From Siniperca chuatsi (Eukaryota > Chordata > Actinopteri > Centrarchiformes > Sinipercidae), in the NCBI RefSeq assembly GCF_020085105.1, contig NC_058055.1, positions 14,447,822-14,511,821 of the forward strand: DNA of 64,000 nt, read 5' to 3'. Below, one piece after another: positions 23,946-35,400 of this stretch. The position numbers and the translations under genes were made by a program. The notes beneath the pieces are model-generated. The model saw only the letters and a program-made list of their open reading frames with translations, made no database searches and had not been told where the DNA came from. Numbering within the stretch: position 1 is the stretch's first letter; the number at the start of each line of letters is the position of its first letter.

Positions 23946-26900
23946 CTAAAAAACACAGGACAGAAAACACAGTCAGAAGAGTGATTATCAACAGTTTATA
24001 GCCTAAATGCTAAATTCCAGTCCGTAAGATGCAATATCCTGCAGATTTTGGTTCCTCCCACACCATATGAGCCACACCTGGGCCTGTCTCATAAAACCAA
24101 GATGAACAACTTAACCTCATGCAAAAACCTGGCTCACAAACGTTGACTGGAAGTGAAATGGAATACGCTAGGCACTTTTCCTTACCACCATGGTTCTGCC
24201 AATGATTGAGTAGGGGCCAGTGAGGCTGAGCATCTTGTCCGTGATGTCTATCTTGGCAACATTATCTGCTCCTGCAGTCACATTCCCCAGGTCTCCAACA
24301 TGCCTATTTACATTTATTAAAAAAATAAATTAAAAAAAAACCCTACACATTTACTTGTATTAAACCCATCTTAACAAGGACAGCATATATGGGACTTGTT
24401 CATGTAATCATAAGTTGGTCACAGAAAGCAAGGTTGATATTTTAACACACTCTAATATGAATTCTTAACTGACAGCTTTGACTCAAGTATTAGACCAGAA
24501 AACGACTTTTAAAAAATAAATAAGGTTGAAATTACAGGTTTGTCAAGAATAGACTTGGAGAAGTGCTTTTGTTGTTGTGTGAAAAACAAACCTTAACATC
24601 CCGATTGAACTGATAATTATTTCCAAATCCTATAAAGTATTTTGTGTGCCAGATCCACTCGAATTCAGTCAGCTAGGAGGGACCCTTTGCAGAATTTTGC
24701 TTAGGGCCCCAGGGAGTTGCATGTCGATTTAAGTGGTGCTCCTAAATTTTCAGTTAGGAGCACTGGTGCCACTAGTGGAAAAAGTTAGTGTACAAAAGGC
24801 CCATTAGGGGACCTTTGCTGCATGGACCTTTGCTGTACCCCCCTTCCCTCTCCCCATGATTCCTGTCTGTGCCTCAACAGTTACTATCTAACAAAAAGTG
24901 TGATATAAAGCTACCTTTGCTCCCCTCCAAAGAGCAAAAACCACATATGCACTAACAAAGTAAATCAATGCTTGTTCTACCTCCTGACAAATTATCTGTG
25001 ACTTGAAAACATTTGTTATCAGATGTAAATTGGACTACACACAGACCGTATGCAAAACTATGCAAACTTTTCTGAGCTGTTACTGAACCAGAGTAAATAT
25101 GACTTATCTATTCAAACAGAAAACATTGTAACTTCCAGTAGAATAGGTCTTCCCATTTCATTCAGTTATTGATCAGATATGAGCCTTTCAAAATTGTATG
25201 ATTTTATTTCAAATCAATTTTTAAAGTGTCCTCATTTCATGTGAGGGAGCTTTAAATCTATTACTGAAACTATGCGTAAACTGTTAACCATTTGCATCAA
25301 CTGTTATAACGGGCATTACCAGGCACAATGATTTGCTCAAGATTGTGGCTCATAACTACTCTTCCCGCAGACTGGACTCACCTCTCTGCATCATTAGGTC
25401 CGGCATGATTCTTGCCGTGGGGATTGTAGTGAGGGCCTGCACTGATGCACCCTGGGAAAGAGAAATACAATTTAAAAAATAAAAATCATGTTTCTCATGA
25501 AGTGCAGGTAAGCTAAAACCAGGCAATGCAGTAACATTAATTTGCAAGTACTGCAATTTCATTAACCTAATAGATTAACAACTATTGTCAGATGCTCACC
25601 ATTTGTATTGTCTCCAAAAACATGAACATGGAAACCATGCTCACCAGGGGTAAGGCCTTTGATTTGGCCTGTCAGCTTCACAGGGGCTGAATCACTCTTA
25701 AAACAGATCAGGATAACACAATTTATTAGGAGAATACAAAAGACAAAAGAGCTGTCAAAGCCAGGTGGCTGGAAGGACTTGAAGCTGAAGTAAACAAAAC
25801 AAGGATTAGTCAGTCAGTCGTTCTTGTTAGTAGCCCAACATAAAATATAAAAAAGCAAATGTAAAAGAAAGTTGTACAACTTGTATTTGATTGATGACTC
25901 TACTAGACATCAACTCCAAAAAACTGTCTCCCAAAAAAATATGTCATAATATCTAATACAAAAAAGGCATAAAAATACCCAAATAAATATTAAAAATAAC
26001 TAGCTAGACTTTAATACCATTATACATTAGGTTCTTAATACATCTCCTCGATCTCCTATGGACTTCACCCAGTCATCTGATAAGAATCTGGGTTCAAGTT
26101 ATTCCATCACCTTGCTTAAACATAACATTTCCTGTCATGCAATGGGTGCTGTCGCTGACCTCCCTATGCACCAGAAAGAAAAACAAGGTATCATTGATAC
26201 ATAGTGCAAATTCCATTTAATAGGAATATCTTATATTTTGTAACATCATTAAGTTTTAACAAATCAAAAGGTTGAGTCAAATCCACCAATTGTTGGAAAG
26301 TTTTACTCTCCCTTGTTGATGTATGTTCATGATTTGTAATTTAGATAAGAAGGAGGCTTTAGCAGGAAAGCTAATGTGGCCACTGATCAACGTCTGGCTC
26401 CTGTGTTGTGTAGCAGGCTGCTGTCTGGTTCACTGTGACCATCTATGCCTGTAAAAGAACGCTGACATTACTGCTATATGCAAAATTTGACTGACTGTAT
26501 TGAAAGGTATCCCTCTATGGAGACTGGTACCCAAACAGTATTGTGTTGATTAATGCAAAACCAGGGGGCGCCATCATGAAATCAATAAATCTTAAATTTC
26601 CGCTTTTGGTTTCTGATTTTCCCCCCCCCACCTCAAAAAAAGAGAACACAGGACAAGTGATTCAAAATGTGTACTTGGACACTGAAATGTTAAGGGCTTT
26701 GAGTTGATAGCTTTGCAATAGTAACACAATGTAGGCTACAATGTGTCTGCTTTTATGGGGTGTTTCATGATATTTCAGTCCAAAACTGCAGCACTAGAAA
26801 ATGCATGTTCATACAGTGATATCTATAAAAATAGGATACCCAAATAAGCTTCATAATCAATTTCACTGGACAACATTTTTAGCCCAGTGGTCAGAGCATC

Positions 26901-27847
26901 ATGGATGGTTATGGAACATAACATGCAAGCACGTGCCGTTGTCTTTGGGTAGTCAAATGTTGACACATTGTTGCCCAGTGCGCTACACCCTTGTCAACAT
27001 GGCCAAATATTCGAGGTAAAAGGCAACAAGAACGAGAGCAGGCAGTGACTCAGCAAAAACAAATTGGCTAATTACTGGGATAACGTTTGCTCTAAAGGCT
27101 ATCATTAATAAAAGGCAGCTTTTGACTGCAACTAGGTCTACAAACAGAAGTGCTCCCTGACATGGTGTGGTTCCGCTAATCACAATAGACTGGCAAAGTT
27201 AGCTATGTCAGTTTCTAACACTAACGTTGAATTTATGCAACAGGAGTTCCCAATACACGCGCTGTTGATCATTAACAAATAACAGGCTCTAAACGTTCAA
27301 AGGTTATGAGTTTAATGACAAGCCCATGTTTCTGGTTGTTATATTAACTTGGTAATTACGATGCGTTCACACAAGCAGCCTACTTTGCATAAGAAGTATC
27401 AGTTACTGACTGTATGAGCACTTAACGCTAACGTTAATTGATGTTTTGCAACGTGCAGGCTAACGTTAATTAGTGTGCAAATTTCTGCAGTGCAGTTAGG
27501 TAAGTTAACCTATACAAATCAGCGCGGGTTTACAAAATATGACCAAGTTCGATGCCTTGTTATTCAAATATAACATGTAGCTAACGTTAGCTAGCTAGTT
27601 CAGTTTCTCTTGAAAGCCGGTCTAACCGAACTACAGGCTTGTGAATGGAGAACTTCGCTAGCTTAGTATTAGAGCGCTAACTCTCCCAGGAGGATGCTTG
27701 TCAAATCTCCGGGTAGTTTCATAAAAATGACTAACAAGATACTTCTTCATCTGAAAGCAATGTAGCACGCCTTACCTCCTGCTCAAAATAAACGGTCCCG
27801 CTGGTCTCTCCATCTCCTCTCAACACACAGACAGCTTTAAGCACCAT
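23838..27847 (-). CDS. sod1: Cu/Zn superoxide dismutase, complete five-exon gene
   Basis: The five exons join in frame: 27847-27776, 25696-25600, 25451-25382, 24303-24186 and 23945-23838, giving 154 residues, the same length as human SOD1 counting Met. The enzyme converts superoxide to oxygen and hydrogen peroxide in cytosol and mitochondrial intermembrane space, as a homodimer with one Cu and one Zn per subunit. Visible metal ligands are the three His in [10 protein letters not shown], those in [19 protein letters not shown] with its Asp, and the His of [15 protein letters not shown]. The disulphide Cys pair lies in 'CISAGP' and 'RLACGVIG', and the active-site Arg precedes LACG. Intron phases (0,1,2,0) are consistent and all introns are GT-AG. 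Identity is very secure. The gene lies on the same strand as scaf4, unlike the human order I recall. Confidence 0.98.
24186..24303 (-). CDS. sod1: sod1 exon 4
   Basis: Encodes '[20 protein letters not shown]' and '[19 protein letters not shown]'. It starts after a split Arg and ends at a phase-0 donor just before the exon carrying the last copper His. Confidence 0.97.
25382..25451 (-). CDS. sod1: sod1 exon 3 (zinc loop)
   Basis: Encodes '[20 protein letters not shown]' and 'DAER'. It holds the disulphide Cys, the bridging and zinc His residues and the zinc Asp. The last Arg codon is split (phase 2). Confidence 0.97.
25600..25696 (-). CDS. sod1: sod1 exon 2 (copper-site His motif)
   Basis: Encodes '[20 protein letters not shown]' and 'HVFGDNTN', including the two copper His of HVH and the following GDN. 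It ends one base into a Gly codon (phase 1). Confidence 0.97.
27776..27847 (-). CDS. sod1: sod1 exon 1 (start codon)
   Basis: Encodes 24 residues, [20 protein letters not shown] and FEQE, with a phase-0 donor gtaagg. The first beta strand carries the family pattern KAVCVLxGDG. Confidence 0.97.
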
Positions 27848-27919
27848 CTTCGTAGTAATGTCACAGCACGCCTGATATTGGTGGGGCTTGTTCTTCTAGT
27901 GACAACCAACTTTGTAAGG

Positions 27920-28000
27920 CCCTGATGGGCGGGCGCATAATACAGACAGCCAATCAGAGTCAAATGCAATCAAACACATACATTTTGATTGGGTGGAGAG
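27920..28000 (-). promoter_or_regulatory. sod1: Probable sod1 promoter
   Basis: Just upstream of the sod1 start (transcribed leftward) are a GC box (gggcgggcgc at 27,927-27,936) and two CCAAT boxes in opposite orientations: CCAAT at 27,950-27,954 on plus, and its complement at 27,988-27,992. No strong TATA box is seen. This is an ordinary housekeeping-type arrangement. Transcript start is inferred. Confidence 0.5.
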
Positions 28001-28009
28001 CAGCTCATT

Positions 28010-28740
28010 AAGCAGGTGAACAAATCCTCAACAATCACATTATCATTTAAAGCTTTATCCACGTTAAATAACTTAATCAGCCACCATGACAAAGTTTTAA
28101 TCCAACAATATTAGAATATTTCTAGCAATTTGACATATTAATTTGTAAGAAGGCATTACATTGTAGTTAAAATTATTACAAAATGTATTGCTGCCGTCTT
28201 TATTTATAGCATAACTATCAATCAATAGCCTAGTATTTGCATTATTTTTCCTATACTGTCGGGCTATATTGCCGGTAGTTATCCCATATGCTAAATAAAT
28301 AAATAAAAACAACTAAAATTACTTTATCATAATGTTAGATAAACAAACCATGGGTTATTCAACATTCATATACTATATACTGATCAGTACAGCAATAATA
28401 CAAAGCTAATTTGAAGCCATAATGACTGGTCTTTCATATGAAGATGAACATTTGTGAGGATTTGTGTGGGCTGCAAAGTCTGCTGCTAGCTGAAACCTAG
28501 ACTTAGCAAATAATAAAATCTTATGTTTTACTCTTCACCATGGATAGTAAAGAGTCAGCCTGTAAGCATTAGATGAATTTATCCAAAATCACAGTAATAT
28601 CAGGCTGTGGCATTCAAACAGACAATTATATCAAATGTGTGCCAGATCATTTTGAATATCTTTATCTTTCAACATCTGACTAGTTGAGCATGGATTAAGC
28701 ACGGAATATAATTTCAACAAGCAAAATGATTTGGTACAAA
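28010..28740. other. Short intergenic spacer between sod1 and the scaf4 3' end
   Basis: AT-rich non-coding DNA with no recognised element. The open frame at about 28,097-28,312 on the minus strand has no conserved features. Confidence 0.45.
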
Positions 28741-28745
28741 AATAG

Positions 28746-31261
28746 TTTATTAAAAACAATTTCCTATGGCTGAAATATTGAAGATTTTATGTCCATGTCT
28801 TTGTATTTTTAACAAATCATAGAAACATCTGTTAACTTTCAAACCATTAGGAGTTTAAAAAAAACGTTAAAGCAAAGGGCCTCCGTTGTTCCTTCCAACT
28901 CAATTTGTTTCTCTTGGATAAACGAATCACAGATCATAAACAATTACCATTACACCTTTGAATCGTCAGTGATACAAGCATATTTACAGCAGTGTCCCAA
29001 GCAACACTTTAGTTTAGTTTTACCCTCTGTGCCTCTGTGTTAAAATCATACAAGAACAAGAGTTGGGCTTGCAGAATCTGGGCTTCAAATGTTAGCAACT
29101 TAATCAATGTGAAACGGACACTAAGTTTGAAAGCTGTGTTTATCAAAGACAAAAAAAGAATTCAGCTACAGGGTTACATTTTGTATTTTCATGTGGCCAA
29201 AACTTATTTATATCTGAGTTTGACTGACAGACAAACAGAAAAGCTTTTGTCTGATCTAAGAGATTGCCCCCTTCCTTCCATGCACATGGGAAAAAGAAAA
29301 CCATAAGCATAAAGATTATGGAGTCTGCCTGCTAACATGTGTTTATACACAATGCTCAATAATACAAGGTGGCACCGGAATAGTTGCACATTTTTTGTGG
29401 AGTACAATACTTTTAAAATCAACTTGTGTTGGATATTCCTCTGTTGGATCTACAAAAGATTCTACTTTCTTTATCTAACTGAAAAATAAAAATATACACA
29501 TTTAGGTAAAGGTGTGAAATTTAGACAGCTTTTTTTTTTTAAAACGAAGTCCTAGAATTTCCAATAGAGTTTTAATTCCACTTAACTTTTGATGAAGATG
29601 TTAGTTTTGAAAAATTGACTGTCAACACATTTAACGGAAACCAAGATGAAAATCCACTGAAATGTCTTGTTTTTTCCCCGTGCAGTTTTTGAACAGCTCT
29701 TTCTGATCTGGGTACAAGTCAAATTTCTTTGCAAATGGATGGACTCATCTTTATTTATGCATACCAATACCTCTATGTCTAGAACACACAACCTTCTGAA
29801 ACAAAGCCCACTTAGATAACTTCATCAAATTTCTTTACTTCCTAAAGATTCCAAGATAGATAGACCTGGACGTACCTTTTGTTTCGTTCTAAAATTTTTG
29901 TGCATGTTATGTTAACTAAAATGCCTCTTGGCCCATCAGTCATATTGACTGCAAAAGAAATTTGATTAAGCCAACGTTAAAGTTTAAGTCCTTGGTTTTG
30001 AGCCCCTACAATAGGTTTGTGTTTGTCCAATATTTTTGTAACCAAACAAAATGATTATATGCACACACAAAGAATTAAAAGATTTCGATAACAGCTTTGC
30101 TATACAGGGAAATCTGGATAAGTAGAGTATGATCAAAGAATGTGAAGCATTCTTGATTTCCTAAATAAGATTAGAATAACATGAGTGTTACTTTTTTCAC
30201 AAGGAATTAGGTGTAATTCCTGTTATCAGTAAAATATTACTACCAAGTTAGATTCAGAGAATAAGTCTCTACAGTATTAGTGGAATACTTACTTTTTAAA
30301 TAAAACCATGTTTTGAGAGTGTTTTTAAGGACATTGGGTATTGGCCAGTAAATGTGCACGTGTCATTGATTAATCAGTTACTGCACCAAGTGTCTGGTAG
30401 AATGAAGACAATACTCAATCTTTATTCTGCCTGAAATAAAGTATGGTTCAAAGGGTGAGAAGTGAGAACATAATCCAAAGGAGAACTCAATGCCATTCTC
30501 CAATGAAACACCTACAAGTAACTTGATTGGATTTTAAGGCCACCATAGTCCTTTCAAAGTTTTGCCTTACTGGCTGTGATATTGCAATGAGCCAAAACAC
30601 AAGATGAAAACAAAAGAGAAAATTAGATGCCGCCTCTAACATTATATAGTTGTTATAAGATATTCAGTGTTTGACATGACATTTTGGCAATTTTTAAAAA
30701 ATATTTTATAATGAAGATATTTACCTTGTTGAGGAGTGCCTGCTATCACACAGATGATGCCACAAAGTAAAAATACATTTGTGTGTCACAGAAATAATTT
30801 TTCCTCCGTCTGCAAAACAACTTGAGTAAAAACATAAAAGCTAAGCTCAAATTAACCTCAGATGGACAGAGCTAAGTTAACATGCAAGCTCTCCGTTCAT
30901 TCTTATAACTTACGGGAAGGAGAGAAACCAGAGTTGACAGCAAACATTTAACTTCAGCCATTTTTCCACACTGATTTTCAAGTGGTCGTGTGTTTTTCAA
31001 GACACAGATGCAACGCCAAATGTGACCATGAGCCATAAAGTCTGAAAACAACCATTTTCTTATGTTTGACAACATGTGTGGGAGATGGTTTTTTTTTCAA
31101 GAAATGTGTTACTGCCCAGAAACTGTCAATTACCGACTGACAAACTGTGACTAGTTAGAATTCATCTGCCAGGAGTTGAGGCTGGTTATCATAGTGAAAA
31201 ACACAATTTTTATCTTTCAGTGGTTCACAGCAGTCTCTGGCTGAAGGAGCAGTGAGCCAGT
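28746..31261 (-). other. scaf4: Probable scaf4 3' untranslated region
   Basis: Minus-strand sequence after the tail of the last scaf4 exon. A canonical AATAAA (complement of 'tttatt') at 28,746-28,751 is a good end candidate. Other 'tttatt' words at about 29,750 and 30,421 could be alternative sites. Length and boundary are inferred. Confidence 0.35.
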
Positions 31262-32408
31262 CTATGATGCTGCTTCCTGTTTTGTTTCTGTGGGCTCACT
31301 TTGAGCTGAAGGTAAGGGGTCAGAAGGCATCGGCTCTTCTGCAGCAGTAGTTACCTCTGGGGGCGGAGCTAAAGGTTCAGATTCTACCTTCTTTTGAGAA
31401 GCTCCCACACTGGGTTCTTTATTCATTTCCATGGTAACCAAAGGAGTCAAACAAGGTTGCTCAGTGCTGTTTGAGGTCTGAATTCTGTCCATGTTTTCTA
31501 GTTCGGTCAATCGATCATCCCTGTCCCACCGCGTGGTCCTCTCTCGCCGTTCTGACCGCCTTGGCCTGTCCCCTTCTTTTCCTTCAGCTCCTCTCCCTCT
31601 TTCTCGACTCCCTCCTTCTCCCCTTCCTCTTTCTCCTCCCTCCCCCTCCCTCGTTCCCTCTCCCCATCATCACCCCTCCCTCGCTCCCTGTCGCTATCCT
31701 GGCTGCTTCGCCTCTCCCTCCAGTCTCGTCTGTCTCTGTCCCGATCGCGGTCTCTGTCCCGATCGCGGTCTCTGTCCCATCCTCCTCCCCGGTGATCACT
31801 TCGGTCTTCCTGCCAACCTCCGAGCCTATCCCTCCCATCCATTCTATCCCCACCTCCTCCCCTACCTCCATCACCAAATGGACGCCTTCCACCTCCAAAA
31901 CCTCGGTCCCTCTCTCTATCCCTGTCTCGATCCCAGTCTCTGTCCCTCTCTGGCTCTCGGTCCCTGAATCCAGGCCTGTCTCCCCTGAATGGTCTGCCAT
32001 CCATTTCTTCTGGCCCTTCCAGGCCACGAGGACCCCCTGGTCTCATAAAAGGAGGAGGAGGACCTTGAAGAGGAGGGCCATGCCCGTGGGGAGGAAAAGG
32101 AGCCCTCATATTGTGGGAAGGGAGCATTCCAAAGCCTCCTTTAGGTGGAGGGGGGTCATGGTGCATCATTTGAGGGTGTGGCCCTCTGGGCATCATCTGT
32201 GGGGGCATAGGTGGCATGTTGGGGTGAGGGGGTCGTGGCCCGTGAGGTGGAGGGAAACGCTGCATGTGTGGGGGAACCGGAGGACGTTGGAGTGGGATTA
32301 TACCGGGCCGAGCGCCAAGCAGACCACCAGAAGGGGGTTGGATGTTTCCTGGAGGACCACCTGGAAGACAACCTGGAGGTCCACCTGGAGGTCCACCTAC
32401 CTGGTTAC
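31262..32408 (-). CDS. scaf4: scaf4 last coding exon, with apparent frameshift near 31,570
   Basis: Starts NQVGGPPGG and continues GLLGARPGIIPLQRPP...MQRFPPPHG, a close match to human SCAF4, then RD/RE-rich repeats. The frame stops at 31,507-31,509 after GGTGMID. From about 31,575 leftwards the +1 frame reads RPRRSERRERTTRWDRDD, RLTELENMDRIQ and an acidic Pro/Glu/Thr-rich tail to a stop at 31,262, which looks like the natural C-terminus. One extra G in the GGGG run at about 31,571-31,574 would join the frames. Confidence 0.88.
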
Positions 32409-35400
32409 CTGATGGGGAAACACACACAAAATACAGCTTTAATTTTAAATCAAACTGTCCAAAAGCACCAAAATATTAAATTTGCAATACAAACAACAAA
32501 TCACTTGAATACAAATTAATCATAGTCAAACTAGCCATTATTTAAATTTCTGCCCATCAACCAATCGAATGATATAGCACTATACTGTATCTAATAATAA
32601 AATCTCACCTGATCCAATGCATTTTTTTTAAGACATGAGTAACAGTCATTTTACAAATCACTCAGGTGAAAAGTCCAGAGAGAAAGACAGACTGACCCAT
32701 AGGTCCCATCTGGTTGTTGAAGATGTTGGGATCCAGGTCCTCGTCATTTTTCCTGTTTCCCAGACCTGGTGGGTCCAGGGGCGATTCTTCTACTCCACCT
32801 TTAGAGGGAGGTGGGGGACCTAGAGGCATGGCACCCAGAGGAGGAAAACCTGGGAGAAGAAGGGTTAAAGGAGTTAGGGTGCTTTCACACCAGTTGGATT
32901 AGGTTCAAGCAAACTATGGTGCATTTGCCTGTTTGGATCGGTTTGTTTGGGCTGGTGTGGAAACTGTAAACAGTACTCTGGTGTTGACTTAACTGGACGA
33001 TACCCTTCACCAGAAAAGGTGAACTGGTGCAGTTTGTTGTGGTTTTTCCTTCTATGGATTTTACATGATCAGTCAGAGTGAAAAGTAGTTAAAACAGCGT
33101 TGTGTTGTACTTGGGTTCTAGTCAATGTATTTCTGCAGTTTCTTATTAAAAAGTGAGCAAAACTTAGCGCCCACACACCAACTCTAATAATAATAACAAT
33201 AATAATAATAATAATAATAGTAGGTACAAGGCGCCTCTATTTTGTCCTGTTTCAACCATTACTCTTGACGATTATTTCTTCATTAGCTCTTTGTGACACC
33301 AGAGAACATAAATAAACACATAAGGAGCAGTAAAGTGCTGCATGTCTTGCTTTCAGTCACAGGAATTTAATTTCCACATGTGGGTCCATGAAGAGCTGAT
33401 GATGCAGGATGATAGTCACCATAACTGCCCAATGAATGAGTTACCTTACAGTCCGTACGACTTCATGTTTGCCCTTGGTTCGTTTGTCATAAGCCAGTCT
33501 GAACACAAACTAAATGGCAACAATGTATCATTTGGACCAGAAGAATCGAACTACAGGTGGGAAATCGACCATCATTCGAGAATGGGCGCTGTGTAAGAGA
33601 GAGAGACTGAATGAAAGACAGCGAGAAATGGTTTGATGGCAACTGTAGGAGGTGCTACCTGGAGGCATCTGCATGGGGTTGAAGCCAGGTCTGATGAAAG
33701 GAGGAGGGGGGACGCCTGGGGGGAAGGAAGGCGGAGGCATGCCTATGGGACCAGGAAAGACAGGAGGCTGGAGAGAACCCACACCAACCATTGGCTGCTG
33801 CATTGGAGGAACCTGAGAACATTTACAGGGATTTACTGGAGATGTGAAATGAGAAAGACATTTGTGATCATTCCCAGTGACACTCTGGAGAAACAAGTAC
33901 AATAAAAATAATCTTATCTAAGCTATCTCATCTTTTTTAATGTTGGTATGGACCAGGTGTCATATCATTTTAAATGCTGCCTCCATACGTATCCCTCTGA
34001 TTGAGTACCACACACAGACATATTCAAGTGAGCATTTGCACAGATCCCCAAAAGAACAGCAGGCACTCTTAATCAAAACAACATTTTTTAACCAACATTT
34101 TCTTTTATAACAATGATAGATCAACACATCTCTGATGCTAGGAGTTTAACATACTGGTGACACTGTGCTAGTTTACCTGCACAGGAGGAGCAGCTGCAGC
34201 AGCCACAGGTAATACTTGTGTCTCCTCAGGCTGCTGTGGCTCTGAACGGCCGTTGTGGGTGAGTTCCTCTGGAAGGTCAAGAGTCTTCCTCACTCCACTC
34301 CACTCTGGAAAAGACAGACATGATTCAGACTTGTTAAAAAGCAGGCTGGTCAACACACTATAATACACAATAACATCAATAATACAACTTGTTTCTGATG
34401 CACATTTCAATAAAAGCAAATTTCAAAATGATAAATTCAGAGGCAGGGTATAAACTGCTGAATTCAGCATTAGGTATGTCAGACCTATGAAGAAGACCTT
34501 GTTTACTGTCAAGTGTGAGACAAACTGGACTTCCTACATGAACTATGTGTGGTTGCATTTTATGTCTTAATTTGTTCGTATGATTTCCTAACGTGTCTGT
34601 CAGAGTTTTTACCTGGTGATAAGGTGTCTACATCCAGTATTCCTCCTTCTTTTAGCTCCTCCAACTGAACCTCTCTGATTTTAGACCAAGGTATGTAGGT
34701 GACACCCAGCTCCACATCCCAGTACTGTTTAAACTCAGCCTTTATGCCTTTGTTCAAAGCCCAAGCAATCTGGCAAGAAACGAACAAAAAACAACTCTTG
34801 AGTTAGTTTGAGAATTCTCAGTTTTCTCTTTGATTTGCTAACTTTTTGTTAAGCAGTGCTTTACAAAGCAGCAATCTGTATTGCTCACTCACCTTGATGG
34901 CTTTCTGGTTAACTTTGTGAGTTCCTCTACTAAGCTTCTGTAGAGCCCTGAAGGCATCTTGTCGATGTATCATGACAATATAGGCACAGCCACGTGGAGG
35001 GATCATCTTAACAAGAGAAGAGGACAAGCAGACAGGTGAGGAAAAAACAAGGAGACTGTGTTTTCCATTTAGTTAGCTGAGTCTGGACTCAATCTCATGA
35101 TTGCTTTATGGTCCTTTCAAAAAGTTTGGAAAACAAAGGTTTGGTTTGAACAGTTAATCTTCTGTATGCAATCAGTATCTTAATAACATAAACACAAATA
35201 TCAAATATTAACAACAAAGCAGAGGCTGTGAGCTGTCCATGTAATAACTTGCATGAAAAACACAAAATACATTGTGACAAATTTACTATAAAGATTACCG
35301 AAAGACACAAAAAGCAGTATTTTACATCTTTGGAAATGCAAATGTCATTGTTACAAACACAGGATGTGGACCAATGTAACTGATTTATACAAGTCCACTT

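Noticed and set aside
31584-32027. Glu/Gly-rich 147-codon frame on the minus strand
   Set aside because: Third-frame shadow of the scaf4 RD/RE tract; no splice continuity with flanking exons.
31471-32412. Long open frame (about 313 codons) on the plus strand opposite the scaf4 last exon
   Set aside because: Pro/Ser/Leu-rich low complexity, the expected shadow of RD/RE-rich coding sequence; the minus strand has clear scaf4 homology and splice sites.
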